This document shows, in pieces, positions 25,122 to 34,092 of a stretch of DNA of 50,386 nucleotides. This DNA comes from Treponema sp. UBA6988. GTDB taxonomy: Bacteria > Spirochaetota > Spirochaetia > Treponematales > Treponemataceae. The stretch spans positions 1 through 50,386 of the forward strand of contig DJYC01000068.1 in assembly GCA_002448445.1 (NCBI GenBank), in the 5' to 3' direction. Each line of letters starts with the position of its first letter. Within the stretch, counting starts at the first letter, position 1. The notes under the pieces are model-generated. The model was not told the DNA's origin and did not search any database. It saw only the letters and a list, made by a program, of their open reading frames with translations. The position numbers and the translations under genes are program-made.

Positions 25122-26210
25122 ATGGGCTTTTTAAAACACACGGGGATTTCTACTGATTTTAATTCTGCGCGCTACCATAAAATTCTGTGCGCCGATTATC
25201 CTGATTTTTTGGATGAGTATTTAAGGCTTCCCATTTTGCAACGCTTGGATGGCGTTACGCTTTTGTGCGGAACCGATTGGACGCCTCTTTTTAAAAACCG
25301 CTTTTATTATTCCCGCCTGGAACATTCGGTTGGGACTGCCCTTATAGTTTGGAATTTTACCCACGACAAAAAACAGACCCTTGCGGGGCTTTTTCATGAT
25401 GTTTCTACCCCGGCCTTTAGCCATGTGATTGATTTTAGGAACGGAGATACGCTTACCCAGGAGAGTACCGAGCTTAACAACCAGAAGATGATTAACGAGG
25501 ATTTGGAACTTAGCGAGCTTCTGTTTAGCCACGGAATCTACAAGTACGAGATTGACGACTACCACCGCTATCCAATTGCAGACAACAATATTCCGGGCCT
25601 TAGCGCGGACAGACTGGAGTACATGTTCCCCAGCGGATGTTCGCTGGATGCAGTTTGGAACATGGACGAGATTGAAAGGCTTTATTCCCAGGTTGCGGTT
25701 CTGGAGAATGCCGACGGGCTTCCGGAGCTTGGCTTTTTGGACCAGCAGGCGGCTTTTGACTATATGCGCAAATTTATAGAAGTGAGCATGATTTTGCAGC
25801 ACAACGAAGACAAGGTTTCCATGCAGCTTTTGGCGGATATTGTTTCGCGGGCACTTGAATGCAAGCTGATTGCGGAAGAGCAGCTTTTTACGATTAGCGA
25901 AAAGGCCCTTGTGGAAAAGTTTGATGCGCTTGCAAAGGATAATGTTGACGAGTCTTTTACCAGGCTTTACCACACTTTCCGCAACATGAAGGTTGTTCAG
26001 CATACGCAGGAACCGCTTCCGGACAGTTATTGCGTTTCTGTTTCCGTAAAGAAGCGTTATGTTAACCCGCTTGTTAAGCTTGGAAATGGGACTTCTTCTT
26101 CTCCTGCAAAAGCTGTAAGGCTTTCTGAACTGAACAAAGAGGCAGACTCTTGCATAAAGGAATTCCTTTCTTTTGCGGACACTCAGTTTGGCTGCGTTCC
26201 CTGGTGCTGA
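25122..26210 (+). CDS. HD-domain phosphohydrolase
   Basis: 362 residues from ATG 25122 (AAGGGGG upstream); a TTG two codons earlier is possible. HD-superfamily metal ligands are visible: His in YYSRLEHSVGTA, the His-Asp pair in GLFHDVSTPAFSHVID and a distal Asp in LSADRLEYMF. The layout resembles the dGTPase/SAMHD-like branch (L-Q-R-L-D-G-V near residue 44), so nucleotide or phosphoester hydrolysis is likely; the substrate is unknown. The last bases overlap the start of a repetitive GC-rich stretch. Confidence 0.8.
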   Translation: MGFLKHTGISTDFNSARYHKILCADYPDFLDEYLRLPILQRLDGVTLLCGTDWTPLFKNRFYYSRLEHSVGTALIVWNFTHDKKQTLAGLFHDVSTPAFSHVIDFRNGDTLTQESTELNNQKMINEDLELSELLFSHGIYKYEIDDYHRYPIADNNIPGLSADRLEYMFPSGCSLDAVWNMDEIERLYSQVAVLENADGLPELGFLDQQAAFDYMRKFIEVSMILQHNEDKVSMQLLADIVSRALECKLIAEEQLFTISEKALVEKFDALAKDNVDESFTRLYHTFRNMKVVQHTQEPLPDSYCVSVSVKKRYVNPLVKLGNGTSSSPAKAVRLSELNKEADSCIKEFLSFADTQFGCVPWC

Positions 26211-26340
26211 TGTGCGGTTTGTTTTGCGATGCGTGTTTTGCGGTGGGTGCCTTGCGGGCCGGGGAATGCCGGTGTGCTGATGCGTGGTTTGTTTTGCGGT
26301 TGCGTTTTGCGGTTCATTTTTTGCGGTGCGCAGGGTAGCC
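26203..26340. repeat. Imperfect 70-nt tandem duplication
   Basis: GTGCTGATG...GGTTTGTTTTGCG...TTTTGCGGT occurs twice with a period of about 70 nt (starting near 26204 and 26274). G/T-rich, between the HD gene and the AraC-type regulator. Confidence 0.5.
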
Positions 26341-26357
26341 GGTGTACGGAATAGCTG

Positions 26358-27041
26358 ATGTACGGAAAAAAGAAAATACTTTTTGTTGGGACTGACCAGA
26401 AGATGCTCGTATGCCTTTCTCGAGATTACGATACGGAGGTTATTTCTTCCGTTAGGATTCTGGACAGCATTTTGTTCAATTTTATTCCCGACATGCTGGT
26501 TTTTGACTCTTTGGAAGACCTTGACGTTAAGGCTGTAAGGCGCTACGAAAAGCTTAGGAATGTGCCAATAATGGTTATAAGCGACAGTTTTAACGGTTTT
26601 GGAAATGAGAGCCTTGTTGCAGATTTTCCGCGCACCATTCTTTGCAATACCGCCATTGCCCTGGGAAAGCCTTTCTTGCAGCGCATAAGATGCATTCTGG
26701 AAAAAAAGGATGCCATCTTGCCGCCACGGACAGGTAAGCTTGTAAAGCGTGCGGTTTTTTTTATTAACAAGAGCTTTGGACAGCAGATTTCCCGGGAAGA
26801 CATAAGCGCTTACTGCGGGGTTTCTCCCGACTATCTTACCCGGGTCTTTGAAAAAGAGATGGGAATTCTTTTGTGGAGCTATCTTGCCGAATTCCGCCTT
26901 TACATGGCAAAACTTATGATGGAAGAAACTTCCCTTACTGCAAAAGAGGTTGCGCTAAAGTGCGGCTTTGCAAATGATTCCTATTTTAGCAAGGCTTTCC
27001 GCAAGGCTTATGGGGTTACGCCCAATTCTTTGCGCAAATGA
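26358..27041 (+). CDS. Orphan AraC-type regulator with degenerate receiver domain
   Basis: 227 residues. Residues 1-115 fold like a receiver (KKILFVGTDQKMLVCL; PDMLVFDSLEDLD; VPIMVISDS; LGKPFLQRI). The Asp in VFDS and Lys in GKPF fit the phospho-acceptor and conserved Lys, but the N-terminal acidic pair is reduced (GTDQ), so phosphorylation is doubtful. Residues about 128-227 are an AraC double helix-turn-helix (ISREDISAYCGVSPDYLTRV; AKEVALKCGFANDSYFSKAF). No kinase is adjacent. Target genes are unknown. Confidence 0.8.
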   Translation: MYGKKKILFVGTDQKMLVCLSRDYDTEVISSVRILDSILFNFIPDMLVFDSLEDLDVKAVRRYEKLRNVPIMVISDSFNGFGNESLVADFPRTILCNTAIALGKPFLQRIRCILEKKDAILPPRTGKLVKRAVFFINKSFGQQISREDISAYCGVSPDYLTRVFEKEMGILLWSYLAEFRLYMAKLMMEETSLTAKEVALKCGFANDSYFSKAFRKAYGVTPNSLRK

Positions 27042-27082
27042 CTGCTTTGCAAAAAGAACATTTCTTTCCATAATAAACCCTA

Positions 27083-27180
27083 CCCCCGATTGGAAGGATG
27101 GCGCAGCCAGACCGCCACAGGCGGGCCGGAGCGAAAGCGTAGTCCTGGAAAGCGGGTTTGCGAACAAAAGCGGGTCCAAA
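27083..27180 (+). repeat. Dispersed GC-rich intergenic repeat, fullest copy
   Basis: Starts CCCCGATTGGAAGG, has a variable GC-rich centre (with CCGCCACAGGCGGG, a small hairpin) and ends CCTGGAAAGCGGGTTTGCG then ACAAAAGCGGGTCC and an A-run. Lies between the converging regulator and parB genes. Confidence 0.65.
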
Positions 27181-27200
27181 AAAAAACAGATATTTTATGC

Positions 27201-28196
27201 TTACTTTTTTACAATCACGTTGTAAATGCGGTCAAGATCTGCCTGGTTGTAGTATTCAATCGTGATGGAGCCCTTGTCGAAGCTGCCCTTCATCTGAACC
27301 TTTGTTCCCAGCATGTCGCGGAATTTCTGCTCGATTGCGATGTAGTTGGGGTCTCGGGTGTCTTCTGCCACCTTTGGAGCCTGTATTGATTTGGAAGCGC
27401 GTTTGCCACCGTTCAGATCCGTTGCCTGCTGCTCACACTGGCGTACGCTAAGCCCCTGCTTTGTTATGCGGTCAAATAGAAGCTTCTGGTCTGCGGGGTT
27501 CAATACGCTAAGAAGTGCCCTTGCGTGTCCGGGAGAAATGGAGCCTGCTGCAAGTGCGTTTAGCATGTCGTTTGGAAGCTTTAAGAGGCGAAGGCTGTTT
27601 GCAACCGTTGAGCGTTTTTTGCCGACGCTTTCTGCAACCTGGTCTTGGGTAAGACCGTCAGTCTGCATTATTTCTGCATAGGCCTGGGCTTCTTCCACAG
27701 GGTTAAGGTCGCTTCTGTGAATGTTTTCTATAAGTGCAACTCGTAGTTTTTGGCTGTTTGTATATTTTTTTAGCTGAACCGGAACTTTTTCAAGTCCTGC
27801 GGCCCTTGCTGCCCTTGTGCGGCGTTCACCTGCAATAATTTCAAAGGAACCGTCACCAGAATCCTGTATGACGATTGTTTCTACAATGCCTTCTTTTTTT
27901 ATTGATTCGGTAAGTTCGGCAAGCTTTTCTTCGTCAAAGTATTTGCGGGGCTGCCTTGGGTTTGGCTTTAAGAGTGCCGGGTCTACCCACAGGGTTCCGT
28001 TTTCGTCTACGCTAATGCCTGCTGGAAGATTTGCTGTTGCGGCTTCTGCCTTTGGAACTTGGGCTGCCGGAACTTTTGCTGTCGTGTATTCTGCAATAGG
28101 GGTTTCTGTGGAGGAACTTTCTGTGGGGCTGCTTTCTGAAAGGCCTGTGTCCATCAAGGCCTCGAGTCCCCTTCCGAGCGCATGTCTTTTAGCCAC
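27201..28196 (-). CDS. parB: Chromosome partitioning protein ParB (Spo0J family)
   Basis: 331 residues from GTG 28196, which gives the conserved N-terminus AKRHALGRGLEALM; the frame extends upstream only into parA. A low-complexity Ala/Pro/Thr linker (about 20-65) precedes the ParB domain: PNPRQPRKYFDEEKLAELTE, the CTP-binding GERRTRAARAAGL, and ENIHRSDLNPVEEAQAY. The helix-turn-helix is LTQDQVAESVGKKRSTVANS, and the C-terminus carries the dimerisation segment. It overlaps parA by 8 nt. It would load onto parS as a CTP-dependent clamp; I saw no clear TGTTTCACGTGAAACA-like parS in the window. Confidence 0.93.
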   Translation of the reverse strand: MAKRHALGRGLEALMDTGLSESSPTESSSTETPIAEYTTAKVPAAQVPKAEAATANLPAGISVDENGTLWVDPALLKPNPRQPRKYFDEEKLAELTESIKKEGIVETIVIQDSGDGSFEIIAGERRTRAARAAGLEKVPVQLKKYTNSQKLRVALIENIHRSDLNPVEEAQAYAEIMQTDGLTQDQVAESVGKKRSTVANSLRLLKLPNDMLNALAAGSISPGHARALLSVLNPADQKLLFDRITKQGLSVRQCEQQATDLNGGKRASKSIQAPKVAEDTRDPNYIAIEQKFRDMLGTKVQMKGSFDKGSITIEYYNQADLDRIYNVIVKK

Positions 28197-28968
28197 GGTG
28201 AACCACCTCTTCCGCAAGCTTTTCGTAGCTCTTTGCACCTACGCAATTTGGATCGTAAAGACAGATAGGCTCTCCGTGTGATGGTGCTTCCGAGAGGCGG
28301 ATGTTGCGGGGAATAATGGTATTGTAGACAACGTCCTTAAAGTAGCTCTTTACCTGCATAACAACATCCTGGGCAAGGCGTGTGCGGCTGTCGTACATGG
28401 TAAAGAAAATGCCGCCAAGAATAAGGTTTTTGTTTATACCCTGCTGAACTTTCTTAACGGTCTGCAAAAGAAGGGTAATTCCTTCCAGGGCAAAATATTC
28501 GCACTGCATGGGAACAAGCACTGCATCTGCCGCCGCCAAACCGTTCATCGTAAGTATGCCAAGGGACGGAGGGCAGTCAATAAGTATGTAGTCGTATTTG
28601 TCGCGGACAGATTCCAGGGCCTTCTTTAAGAGAAAGTCGCAGTTTTCCACGCTAACAAGCTCTATGGAGGCACCGGAAAGGTTTATGGATGCGCTTATAA
28701 CATCCAGATTTTCTATCTTTGAATGCTTTATTGCTGATTCTGTTGTGGCTGCGATAGGGTTGTCCGGCTCTACCATGCCGATGATTACTTCGTAGATGGT
28801 GGGCTTGTCTTTGCTTACCCCCACGCCGCTGGACATGTTGCCCTGGCTGTCAAAATCCACAAGCAGAACTTTTTTGCCTGTCAAAGCTATATATGCGCCT
28901 AAATTTATAGCGGATGTAGTCTTGCCAACGCCGCCCTTTTGGTTCACAAAAACAAAAACCTTTCCCAT
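28189..28968 (-). CDS. parA: Chromosome partitioning ATPase ParA (Soj family)
   Basis: 259 residues. Deviant Walker A NQKGGVGKTTSAINLGAYIA with the signature Lys, A' motif VLLVDFDSQGNMSSGVG, Walker B YILIDCPPSLGILTMNGLAA, and C-terminal NTIIPRNIRLSEAPSHG. It drives segregation of ParB-parS complexes on the nucleoid. It is the first gene of the pair and has its own promoter close to the start codon. Confidence 0.94.
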   Translation of the reverse strand: MGKVFVFVNQKGGVGKTTSAINLGAYIALTGKKVLLVDFDSQGNMSSGVGVSKDKPTIYEVIIGMVEPDNPIAATTESAIKHSKIENLDVISASINLSGASIELVSVENCDFLLKKALESVRDKYDYILIDCPPSLGILTMNGLAAADAVLVPMQCEYFALEGITLLLQTVKKVQQGINKNLILGGIFFTMYDSRTRLAQDVVMQVKSYFKDVVYNTIIPRNIRLSEAPSHGEPICLYDPNCVGAKSYEKLAEEVVHRG

Positions 28969-28977
28969 AATATTTTA

Positions 28978-29007
28978 ATTATAGCACGATTTGCACAATG
29001 CTAGCAA
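28978..29007 (-). promoter_or_regulatory. Promoter of parAB
   Basis: On the minus strand TTGCTA (29002-29007), 18-bp spacer, perfect TATAAT (28978-28983), 9 bp before the parA ATG, so the leader is very short and the transcript may be nearly leaderless. Confidence 0.6.
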
Positions 29008-29029
29008 GCGAATTGCAGTTTTATGAGCG

Positions 29030-30040
29030 TTAATTTACCGCACGGATTGCTTCGATTATGTCCATGTATTTGCCGCCGTGCTTTTTGTAGACCGGTTCCA
29101 TTGCCTTTTGGAATTCAGCATAGGCCTGGTTGGTCAATTCTATGACTTGGCAGCCGTTTTCGCGCGATATTTTTTCTGAAAGCTGCTCGCGTTCCTTCCA
29201 CTTCTGGATTTCGTAATCCTGGGTTTCCTTTGCAACCTGCTTGATGATTTCCACGTCGGCAGCATCCAGCCGGTCAAGGACCTTTTTTGAAGCAATTAGA
29301 ATTTCGGGAACCCTGGTGTGCTGGTCCTTAACGAAGTAAGGTGCAATGCTGTAGTCGCCGTTGCTCTGGTAGCTTGGGAAGTTGTTTTCGGCACCGTCAA
29401 TCTGATCACGCTCAATGGCACCGCGGATTTCCGTCATGGTAAGTCCGGTAACGCCCTTGGCGCCAAGAGCCTCGCACATGTCAAGCATAATCTGGCTGTT
29501 CATAACGCGTATGCGCAGGCCTTCCATGTCTGCAACTGAATGTATGGGGCGCGTGACATAGAAATTCCTGGAACCCGCATCGTAGTAGCAAAGGCCCACA
29601 AGCCCAGAGCCGGATGTTTCGATTCCTGCAAGAATTTTCTGACCTATGTCTCCGTTCAAAACCTTCCACATGTGTTCTGAATTCCTGTACAGGTAGGGGA
29701 ACTGAATTGCATTTATCTGTGAGACAAATGCCGCAACTGATGAAGCGGATACGCGGGTAAATGCAAGGTCACCGCTTTTTAGGCCTTCAATTGCATCGCC
29801 TTCATTCTGTGCCAGGGCACCACCCTCGCGGACTTCTATCTTAATACGGCCTTCCGTCCTTTCTTTGACAAGGCGGGCAAATTCCTCGTCTGCCAGGGAT
29901 GTGGGGTAGCCAGAAACGTGGTTTTCGGAAAGACGGAGCGTTACCGGGTGCTTCTTTATAGATGCGCGCTCTTTTTGGGTGCAGGATGCAAATAAGACGA
30001 TGCCCAAAGCTATTGCAGTAAAAATATTTATTTTCTTCAT
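29030..30040 (-). CDS. TRAP-type (DctP family) solute-binding lipoprotein without transporter partners
   Basis: 336 residues from ATG 30040 (AAGGGG upstream); the open frame further upstream lies inside the chemoreceptor gene. Lipobox LFASC. DctP features: VTLRLSENHVSGYPTSLADE, GALAQNEGDAIEGLKSGDLA, FPYLYRNSEHMWKVLNG, the Arg-containing VADMEGLRIRVMNSQIMLDM that contacts the ligand carboxylate, and EIRGAIERDQIDGAENNFPS. DctP proteins bind organic acids, sometimes sugars. No DctQ or DctM gene lies near; the gene instead follows a chemoreceptor by 10 bp, so it may feed chemotaxis rather than, or as well as, uptake. Confidence 0.85.
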   Translation of the reverse strand: MKKINIFTAIALGIVLFASCTQKERASIKKHPVTLRLSENHVSGYPTSLADEEFARLVKERTEGRIKIEVREGGALAQNEGDAIEGLKSGDLAFTRVSASSVAAFVSQINAIQFPYLYRNSEHMWKVLNGDIGQKILAGIETSGSGLVGLCYYDAGSRNFYVTRPIHSVADMEGLRIRVMNSQIMLDMCEALGAKGVTGLTMTEIRGAIERDQIDGAENNFPSYQSNGDYSIAPYFVKDQHTRVPEILIASKKVLDRLDAADVEIIKQVAKETQDYEIQKWKEREQLSEKISRENGCQVIELTNQAYAEFQKAMEPVYKKHGGKYMDIIEAIRAVN

Positions 30041-30050
30041 ACTAAACCCC

Positions 30051-32159
30051 TTATTCTGTCTTAAACAAATCAATCTGGCTTCCAATCTTGCTGATTGCAC
30101 TTTGAACATCGGTTGAAATTCCTTCCAGCGAGCCACCTGTTGAATTTATCTTGCGTGCACCGTTGGCCATTTCATCCATTCCGGTCTGCATGTTTTGCGT
30201 TGAATTCTGGAGGGACTGCATCTCCTGCATGATGATTTCGTTGCGCATGCTCATTTCCTTTGAGGCATCCTGTACCATCTGCGTACTTTCGTTCATATTC
30301 TTGAGGGCGCCGCTGATTTGCTTGGAGCCTTCATTCTGTTCTTCCATGGCGGACTTGATGTTCATTACGAGGCTATCCGTTTCATGAATGTGTTCGGAGA
30401 CGGAGTTGAATGCCTGGCTTGCTTCTGAGGAGAAGGATGCAACTTCCTTGATGGAAGACTGTATGTTTGAAAGCTGTTCCCTGATTGAGCGTGACTGGGA
30501 AGAAGAGGTTTCAGAAAGCTTTCGGATTTCGTCTGCAACTACGGAGAAGCCGCGTCCTGCCTCGCCGGCGTGGGCAGCTTCGATTGCGGCGTTCATGGCA
30601 AGCAGGTTCGTCTGGGAAGCGATGCTAGATATTGCCTTGTTTGCTTCCTCCAGCATCTGGGACTGGACTTCTATCTGCTGGATGCGCTCGTTTACATTCT
30701 GCTGCTTTGTAAAGCCGACGTTTACGTTCTTGTGCAGTGCACCGAAGGAGTCTGCCATCTTGTCAACGGATTTTGTAACCGAAGAAATGTTTCCAATCAT
30801 TTCCTTTACAGCGGCAGAAGCCTGGGTAACGCCTGCACTCTGGTTGTCTACAAGGCCGTCAAGGTTAGTGATGTTCCTGGAGATTTCCTGAACTGCACCA
30901 GCGGCTTTTGTTACCGTTTCCGTCTGAGAAGTAATCTGGTTGTGGATGCTTTCTATGTTTGCAATGATTTCCGTAATTGCGCTTGCGGTGTCCTGTGTGG
31001 AGAGGGAAAGCTTTGAGCCTGATTCGCCAAGTTCTGTCTTGGTTCCCTTTATTTCTCCCATGATTTCCTGGAGCTTGTCCAGAAAGAGGTCAAAGTGGAT
31101 TATGAGGTCGCCGATTTCGTCGCGGAGGAAGAGCTTGCAGCGCTTGGTAAGGTCTGCATCCCCTGTTTCCAGTTCTTTGAGGAAGTTGGTTACGTTTGCG
31201 ATGCGGATCATAAGCCAGTTGATGAACCTGAAGCAGAAGAAGCCGAAGATGAGTACGAAGAAAATAGCACCTGGGACTACGTAAAACATCGTATGGTTGC
31301 GGATTGAATTTACGATGCCCATGCTGCGGGCTACGAATGCCATTCCTGAAATTACGCCGTTGCTTGATTCAAGGGGGAAATAGACCGACATGTATTTGTT
31401 GCCGTCGATAGTGTTTGTTCCGTGGTATTCGTTTCCGTCGCGAAGGACTGCATCAATTATTTGCTGGTTGTCAAGAGAAGTTCCGATGTATTTTTGGCCC
31501 AGCGTTGTGCAAACCCTTTTTGATCCCTGGAATATTGTGCATGCTGCCCCGTAGGACTTTTCCACCTGTTCCGTTACTCTTCCGTTTACGAGTGAATAGG
31601 CGGCAACCACGCAGCCTACAAGTTTGCCCCTGGAGCGGATTGGTGCGGTTGCAACCATGGAGTAGCCTATGGTTCCAAGGTCATCATAGGAGTAGCCTGC
31701 AATACCACGCAAAGCGGAGCTTACGGAGCTTACGGCCTTTAGGTTTTCGCCGTTTTTTGTTCCGTAGCCGGAAATGACCTTACCGCTTTCGTCGGTAAAG
31801 GCAAGAAGGTCAACGTTTAGGGTTCCGTTTGCCCAGCCAATGACTGTATTAAGGCTGTGCATGTCTTTTGCGGCAACATTGCTTACGGCATCAGAGCGGC
31901 TTGAAAGCATGGTAACATCTGCCTCCAGGGTGTTACGCCAGTCCTTGAATGTCATATCCAGACCCTGTGAAAATTTCATAAGGTCGTTGTCGGTTGATTC
32001 CCTTACACCTTCGGAAAAAATATTCAGCGAAAGAATAGCAACCCCAGTAACGCTAAGTACGATTGCTGCTGTGATGGCGGACATTAGTTTTGTCAGGATT
32101 GCAATATCTCTTCTTGGATTTTTTTCAAATCTGTCAAGCTCCCTTTTTTCGCGTGCCAT
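30051..32159 (-). CDS. Methyl-accepting chemotaxis protein
   Basis: 702 residues. TM1 at about 21-45, a large extracytoplasmic sensor of Cache type (GYGTKNGENLKAVS; ATAPIRSRGKLVGCVVAAYS), TM2 near 290-312 (FYVVPGAIFFVLIFGFFCFR), HAMP, then a long coiled-coil signalling domain. The CheA/CheW contact tip is TNLLAMNAAIEAAHAGEAGR followed by GFSVVADEIRKL. Methylation helices are visible (Q/E-rich repeats). It is followed 10 bp later by the DctP-type lipoprotein. On the minus strand TTGACT and TATAAA lie about 15 bp apart upstream of the gene, a weak promoter candidate. Confidence 0.93.
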   Translation of the reverse strand: MAREKRELDRFEKNPRRDIAILTKLMSAITAAIVLSVTGVAILSLNIFSEGVRESTDNDLMKFSQGLDMTFKDWRNTLEADVTMLSSRSDAVSNVAAKDMHSLNTVIGWANGTLNVDLLAFTDESGKVISGYGTKNGENLKAVSSVSSALRGIAGYSYDDLGTIGYSMVATAPIRSRGKLVGCVVAAYSLVNGRVTEQVEKSYGAACTIFQGSKRVCTTLGQKYIGTSLDNQQIIDAVLRDGNEYHGTNTIDGNKYMSVYFPLESSNGVISGMAFVARSMGIVNSIRNHTMFYVVPGAIFFVLIFGFFCFRFINWLMIRIANVTNFLKELETGDADLTKRCKLFLRDEIGDLIIHFDLFLDKLQEIMGEIKGTKTELGESGSKLSLSTQDTASAITEIIANIESIHNQITSQTETVTKAAGAVQEISRNITNLDGLVDNQSAGVTQASAAVKEMIGNISSVTKSVDKMADSFGALHKNVNVGFTKQQNVNERIQQIEVQSQMLEEANKAISSIASQTNLLAMNAAIEAAHAGEAGRGFSVVADEIRKLSETSSSQSRSIREQLSNIQSSIKEVASFSSEASQAFNSVSEHIHETDSLVMNIKSAMEEQNEGSKQISGALKNMNESTQMVQDASKEMSMRNEIIMQEMQSLQNSTQNMQTGMDEMANGARKINSTGGSLEGISTDVQSAISKIGSQIDLFKTE

Positions 32160-32332
32160 AAGCTGTCTCCTGTATTGCGGTTTTTTTCAGATTAGATTAA
32201 TTTATAACTATAAGCGTGAAAAGTCAAGAAAGCATAAAAATTTGTGCAATATATTGATAATAATGACATGATTTTGACAATGCTTTGTGTAATTTGTTCC
32301 ATAATATACTTGTTATAATGACGGAGGTTCGT

Positions 32333-33670
32333 ATGGTTTTTAGGAAAAGACAGACTTTGGTAGCGGTATTTGCGGTGGTTTTGTCGTCAGGGCTTCTTTT
32401 TGCCCAGAACACGCCTTCCAAATACACGGAAGCGGATTTAATCTGGAAAGACGACTTTAACGGCAGCAAACTGAACAAGGACGACTGGAACTACGAAACA
32501 CATAAGCCGGGTTGGGTTAACAGCGAGCTTCAGGCCTACGTAACCTCGGAAGAAAACACCTACCTAAAGGACGGCTACCTTGTGATTCAGCCGGTAAGAA
32601 AAGAGGACAAAAACGGAAATGTTTCCTATACATCCGGCCGCATAAACACATACGGAAAGCACATCCCCACCTACGGAAGAATAGAAGCCCGCCTAAAAGT
32701 TCCAAGCGGAAAGGGATTCCTTCCAGCCTTCTGGATGATGCCCCAGAACGAAGGCCGCTACGGTCAGTGGCCCAAGTGCGGCGAAATAGACATCATGGAA
32801 GTTTTGGGAAACAAGACCGACACCCTTTACGGAACCCTCCACTTTGGAGAACCGCATACCCAGGTTCAGAAAGCCTACACGCCTGGCAAAGTTGACTTTT
32901 CAAAAGAATTCCATGTCTTTGCCGTTGAATGGGAACCCGGAGAAATCCGCTTTTATTGCGACGGAGTGAACTATCAGACCGCAAAAGACTGGTTTACAAA
33001 GAGGCGCGGTGCAAAAGAAGAATCATACCCTTACCCGGCACCCTATAACCAGCCCTTCTACATAATCTTTAATGTTGCAGTTGGTGGTGACTGGCCAGGA
33101 AACCCGGACAAAAGCACAAAGTTTGGCGAAAATGCCCAGATGGTGGTGGACTACGTAAAAATCTACCAGAAGCCTTCCTATGACGAAAACGTAAAAAGAC
33201 CGGAAAAAGCACCTGTAAAAACCGTTGTAGATTGCATTGGAAACATTGCAAGAAGCGGAAGCGGTGCATGGGAATTCCTTAAGGCACAAGGTGGAGACGG
33301 AAGTATTAATGTAGACGGCAACAAGCTGGACATAATACCGACCAAGGACGGTTCTGTGGAATATTCTGTACAGGTAGTGCAGCCAGCCCTCCCCATGGAA
33401 AATGGCAGAAAGTACAGAATTTCCTTTGACGCATACGCAGACAAGTCCCGCAAAATGATAGTCGCAATTTCTGGCCCCGACCGCAACTGGGTACGCTACT
33501 TTAAGGACACAAAAGTTTCTCTGGGCAAAAAGAAAAAGCACTATTCCTGGGAATTTACCATGACCGATGAATCCGACGCAAACGCCCGCATTGAATTCAA
33601 CTGCGGCGCTCAAGGTTCAACAGCCGCAATCCACATCACAAACGTACGCCTGGAGTTCGTGGACAAGTAA
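32333..33670 (+). CDS. Secreted GH16 beta-glucanase (laminarinase-like) with C-terminal CBM4/9-like module
   Basis: 445 residues from ATG 32333, chosen because GGAGG lies 5 nt upstream and the signal peptide begins here (cleavage near LLFA/QNT). GH16 domain about 25-280: the catalytic motif GEIDIMEVLGN gives nucleophile and acid/base Glu; WNYETHKPGWVNSELQAY, GRINTYGKHIPTYGRIEARL and FYIIFNVAVGGDWPGNPDKS are typical of laminarinase/lichenase GH16_3. Residues about 300-445 form a beta-sandwich like CBM4/9 (GRKYRISFDAYADKSRKMIV; ARIEFNCGAQGS). It should cut beta-1,3 or mixed-linkage glucans outside the cytoplasm. A TTGACA at 32274 has no well-spaced -10. Confidence 0.9.
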   Translation: MVFRKRQTLVAVFAVVLSSGLLFAQNTPSKYTEADLIWKDDFNGSKLNKDDWNYETHKPGWVNSELQAYVTSEENTYLKDGYLVIQPVRKEDKNGNVSYTSGRINTYGKHIPTYGRIEARLKVPSGKGFLPAFWMMPQNEGRYGQWPKCGEIDIMEVLGNKTDTLYGTLHFGEPHTQVQKAYTPGKVDFSKEFHVFAVEWEPGEIRFYCDGVNYQTAKDWFTKRRGAKEESYPYPAPYNQPFYIIFNVAVGGDWPGNPDKSTKFGENAQMVVDYVKIYQKPSYDENVKRPEKAPVKTVVDCIGNIARSGSGAWEFLKAQGGDGSINVDGNKLDIIPTKDGSVEYSVQVVQPALPMENGRKYRISFDAYADKSRKMIVAISGPDRNWVRYFKDTKVSLGKKKKHYSWEFTMTDESDANARIEFNCGAQGSTAAIHITNVRLEFVDK

Positions 33671-33823
33671 AGTTTTGCATCTAGGAGGGGGAAGTCTCCC
33701 CCTGCGCGCCCACTTCGTTGGTCGCTACCCTCTCTGCGGGCTCAAACGCCGCCCGCAACGCCTGCTGTCTGAAAACCGTCATGCTGTCCTGCCAACAAGC
33801 AAGGCTTTTCTAAAATACCGCGG

Positions 33824-33905
33824 TAGCGATGGGAGGGGCCCGCCGTAGGCGGGTTGCGGAACGAAGTGGAGCAATGGAGGCGGGAGCCGGAACCCCGGAC
33901 GTAGG
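33824..33905 (+). repeat. Dispersed GC-rich repeat, divergent copy
   Basis: TAGCGATGGGAGGGG, then GGAACGAAGTGGAGCAATGG, GGCGGGAGCCGGAACCCCGG. Block order matches the 50303 copy (GCAATGGAGCGGGA then GGAACCCTGG). Upstream, 33675-33800 is GC-rich with further short palindromes and no gene. Confidence 0.45.
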
Positions 33906-33913
33906 CGATGCAC

Positions 33914-34061
33914 GGAAATCAATTTTGTGTTTCGCTCCCAGGCAAATCCGTCTGATAAACCCGCGGTGTCGCGGAATAGGAAATTAAACTCGCTACGCTC
34001 GTTCCGCTCCAATGCGGGTTTTCAGCCGATTTGCCTTCCGCTGCACACAAAATTGATTTCC
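33914..34061. repeat. 148-bp fold-back element between converging genes
   Basis: GGAAATCAATTTTGTGT (33914-33930) is the exact inverse complement of 34045-34061, and the match continues imperfectly to GGCAAATC/GATTTGCC. A nested AAACCCGC/GCGGGTTT pair lies inside. It may act as a bidirectional terminator or be a miniature mobile element; together with the copy at 33824 it fills the 422-bp gene-free gap. Confidence 0.6.
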
Positions 34062-34092
34062 AGTCTTTTTAGCATAGGAAAAATATTAGAAA

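Noticed and set aside
27201..32159. Replication origin near parAB
   Set aside because: No dnaA, DnaA-box cluster or parS consensus was seen in the window, so parAB alone does not place oriC here.
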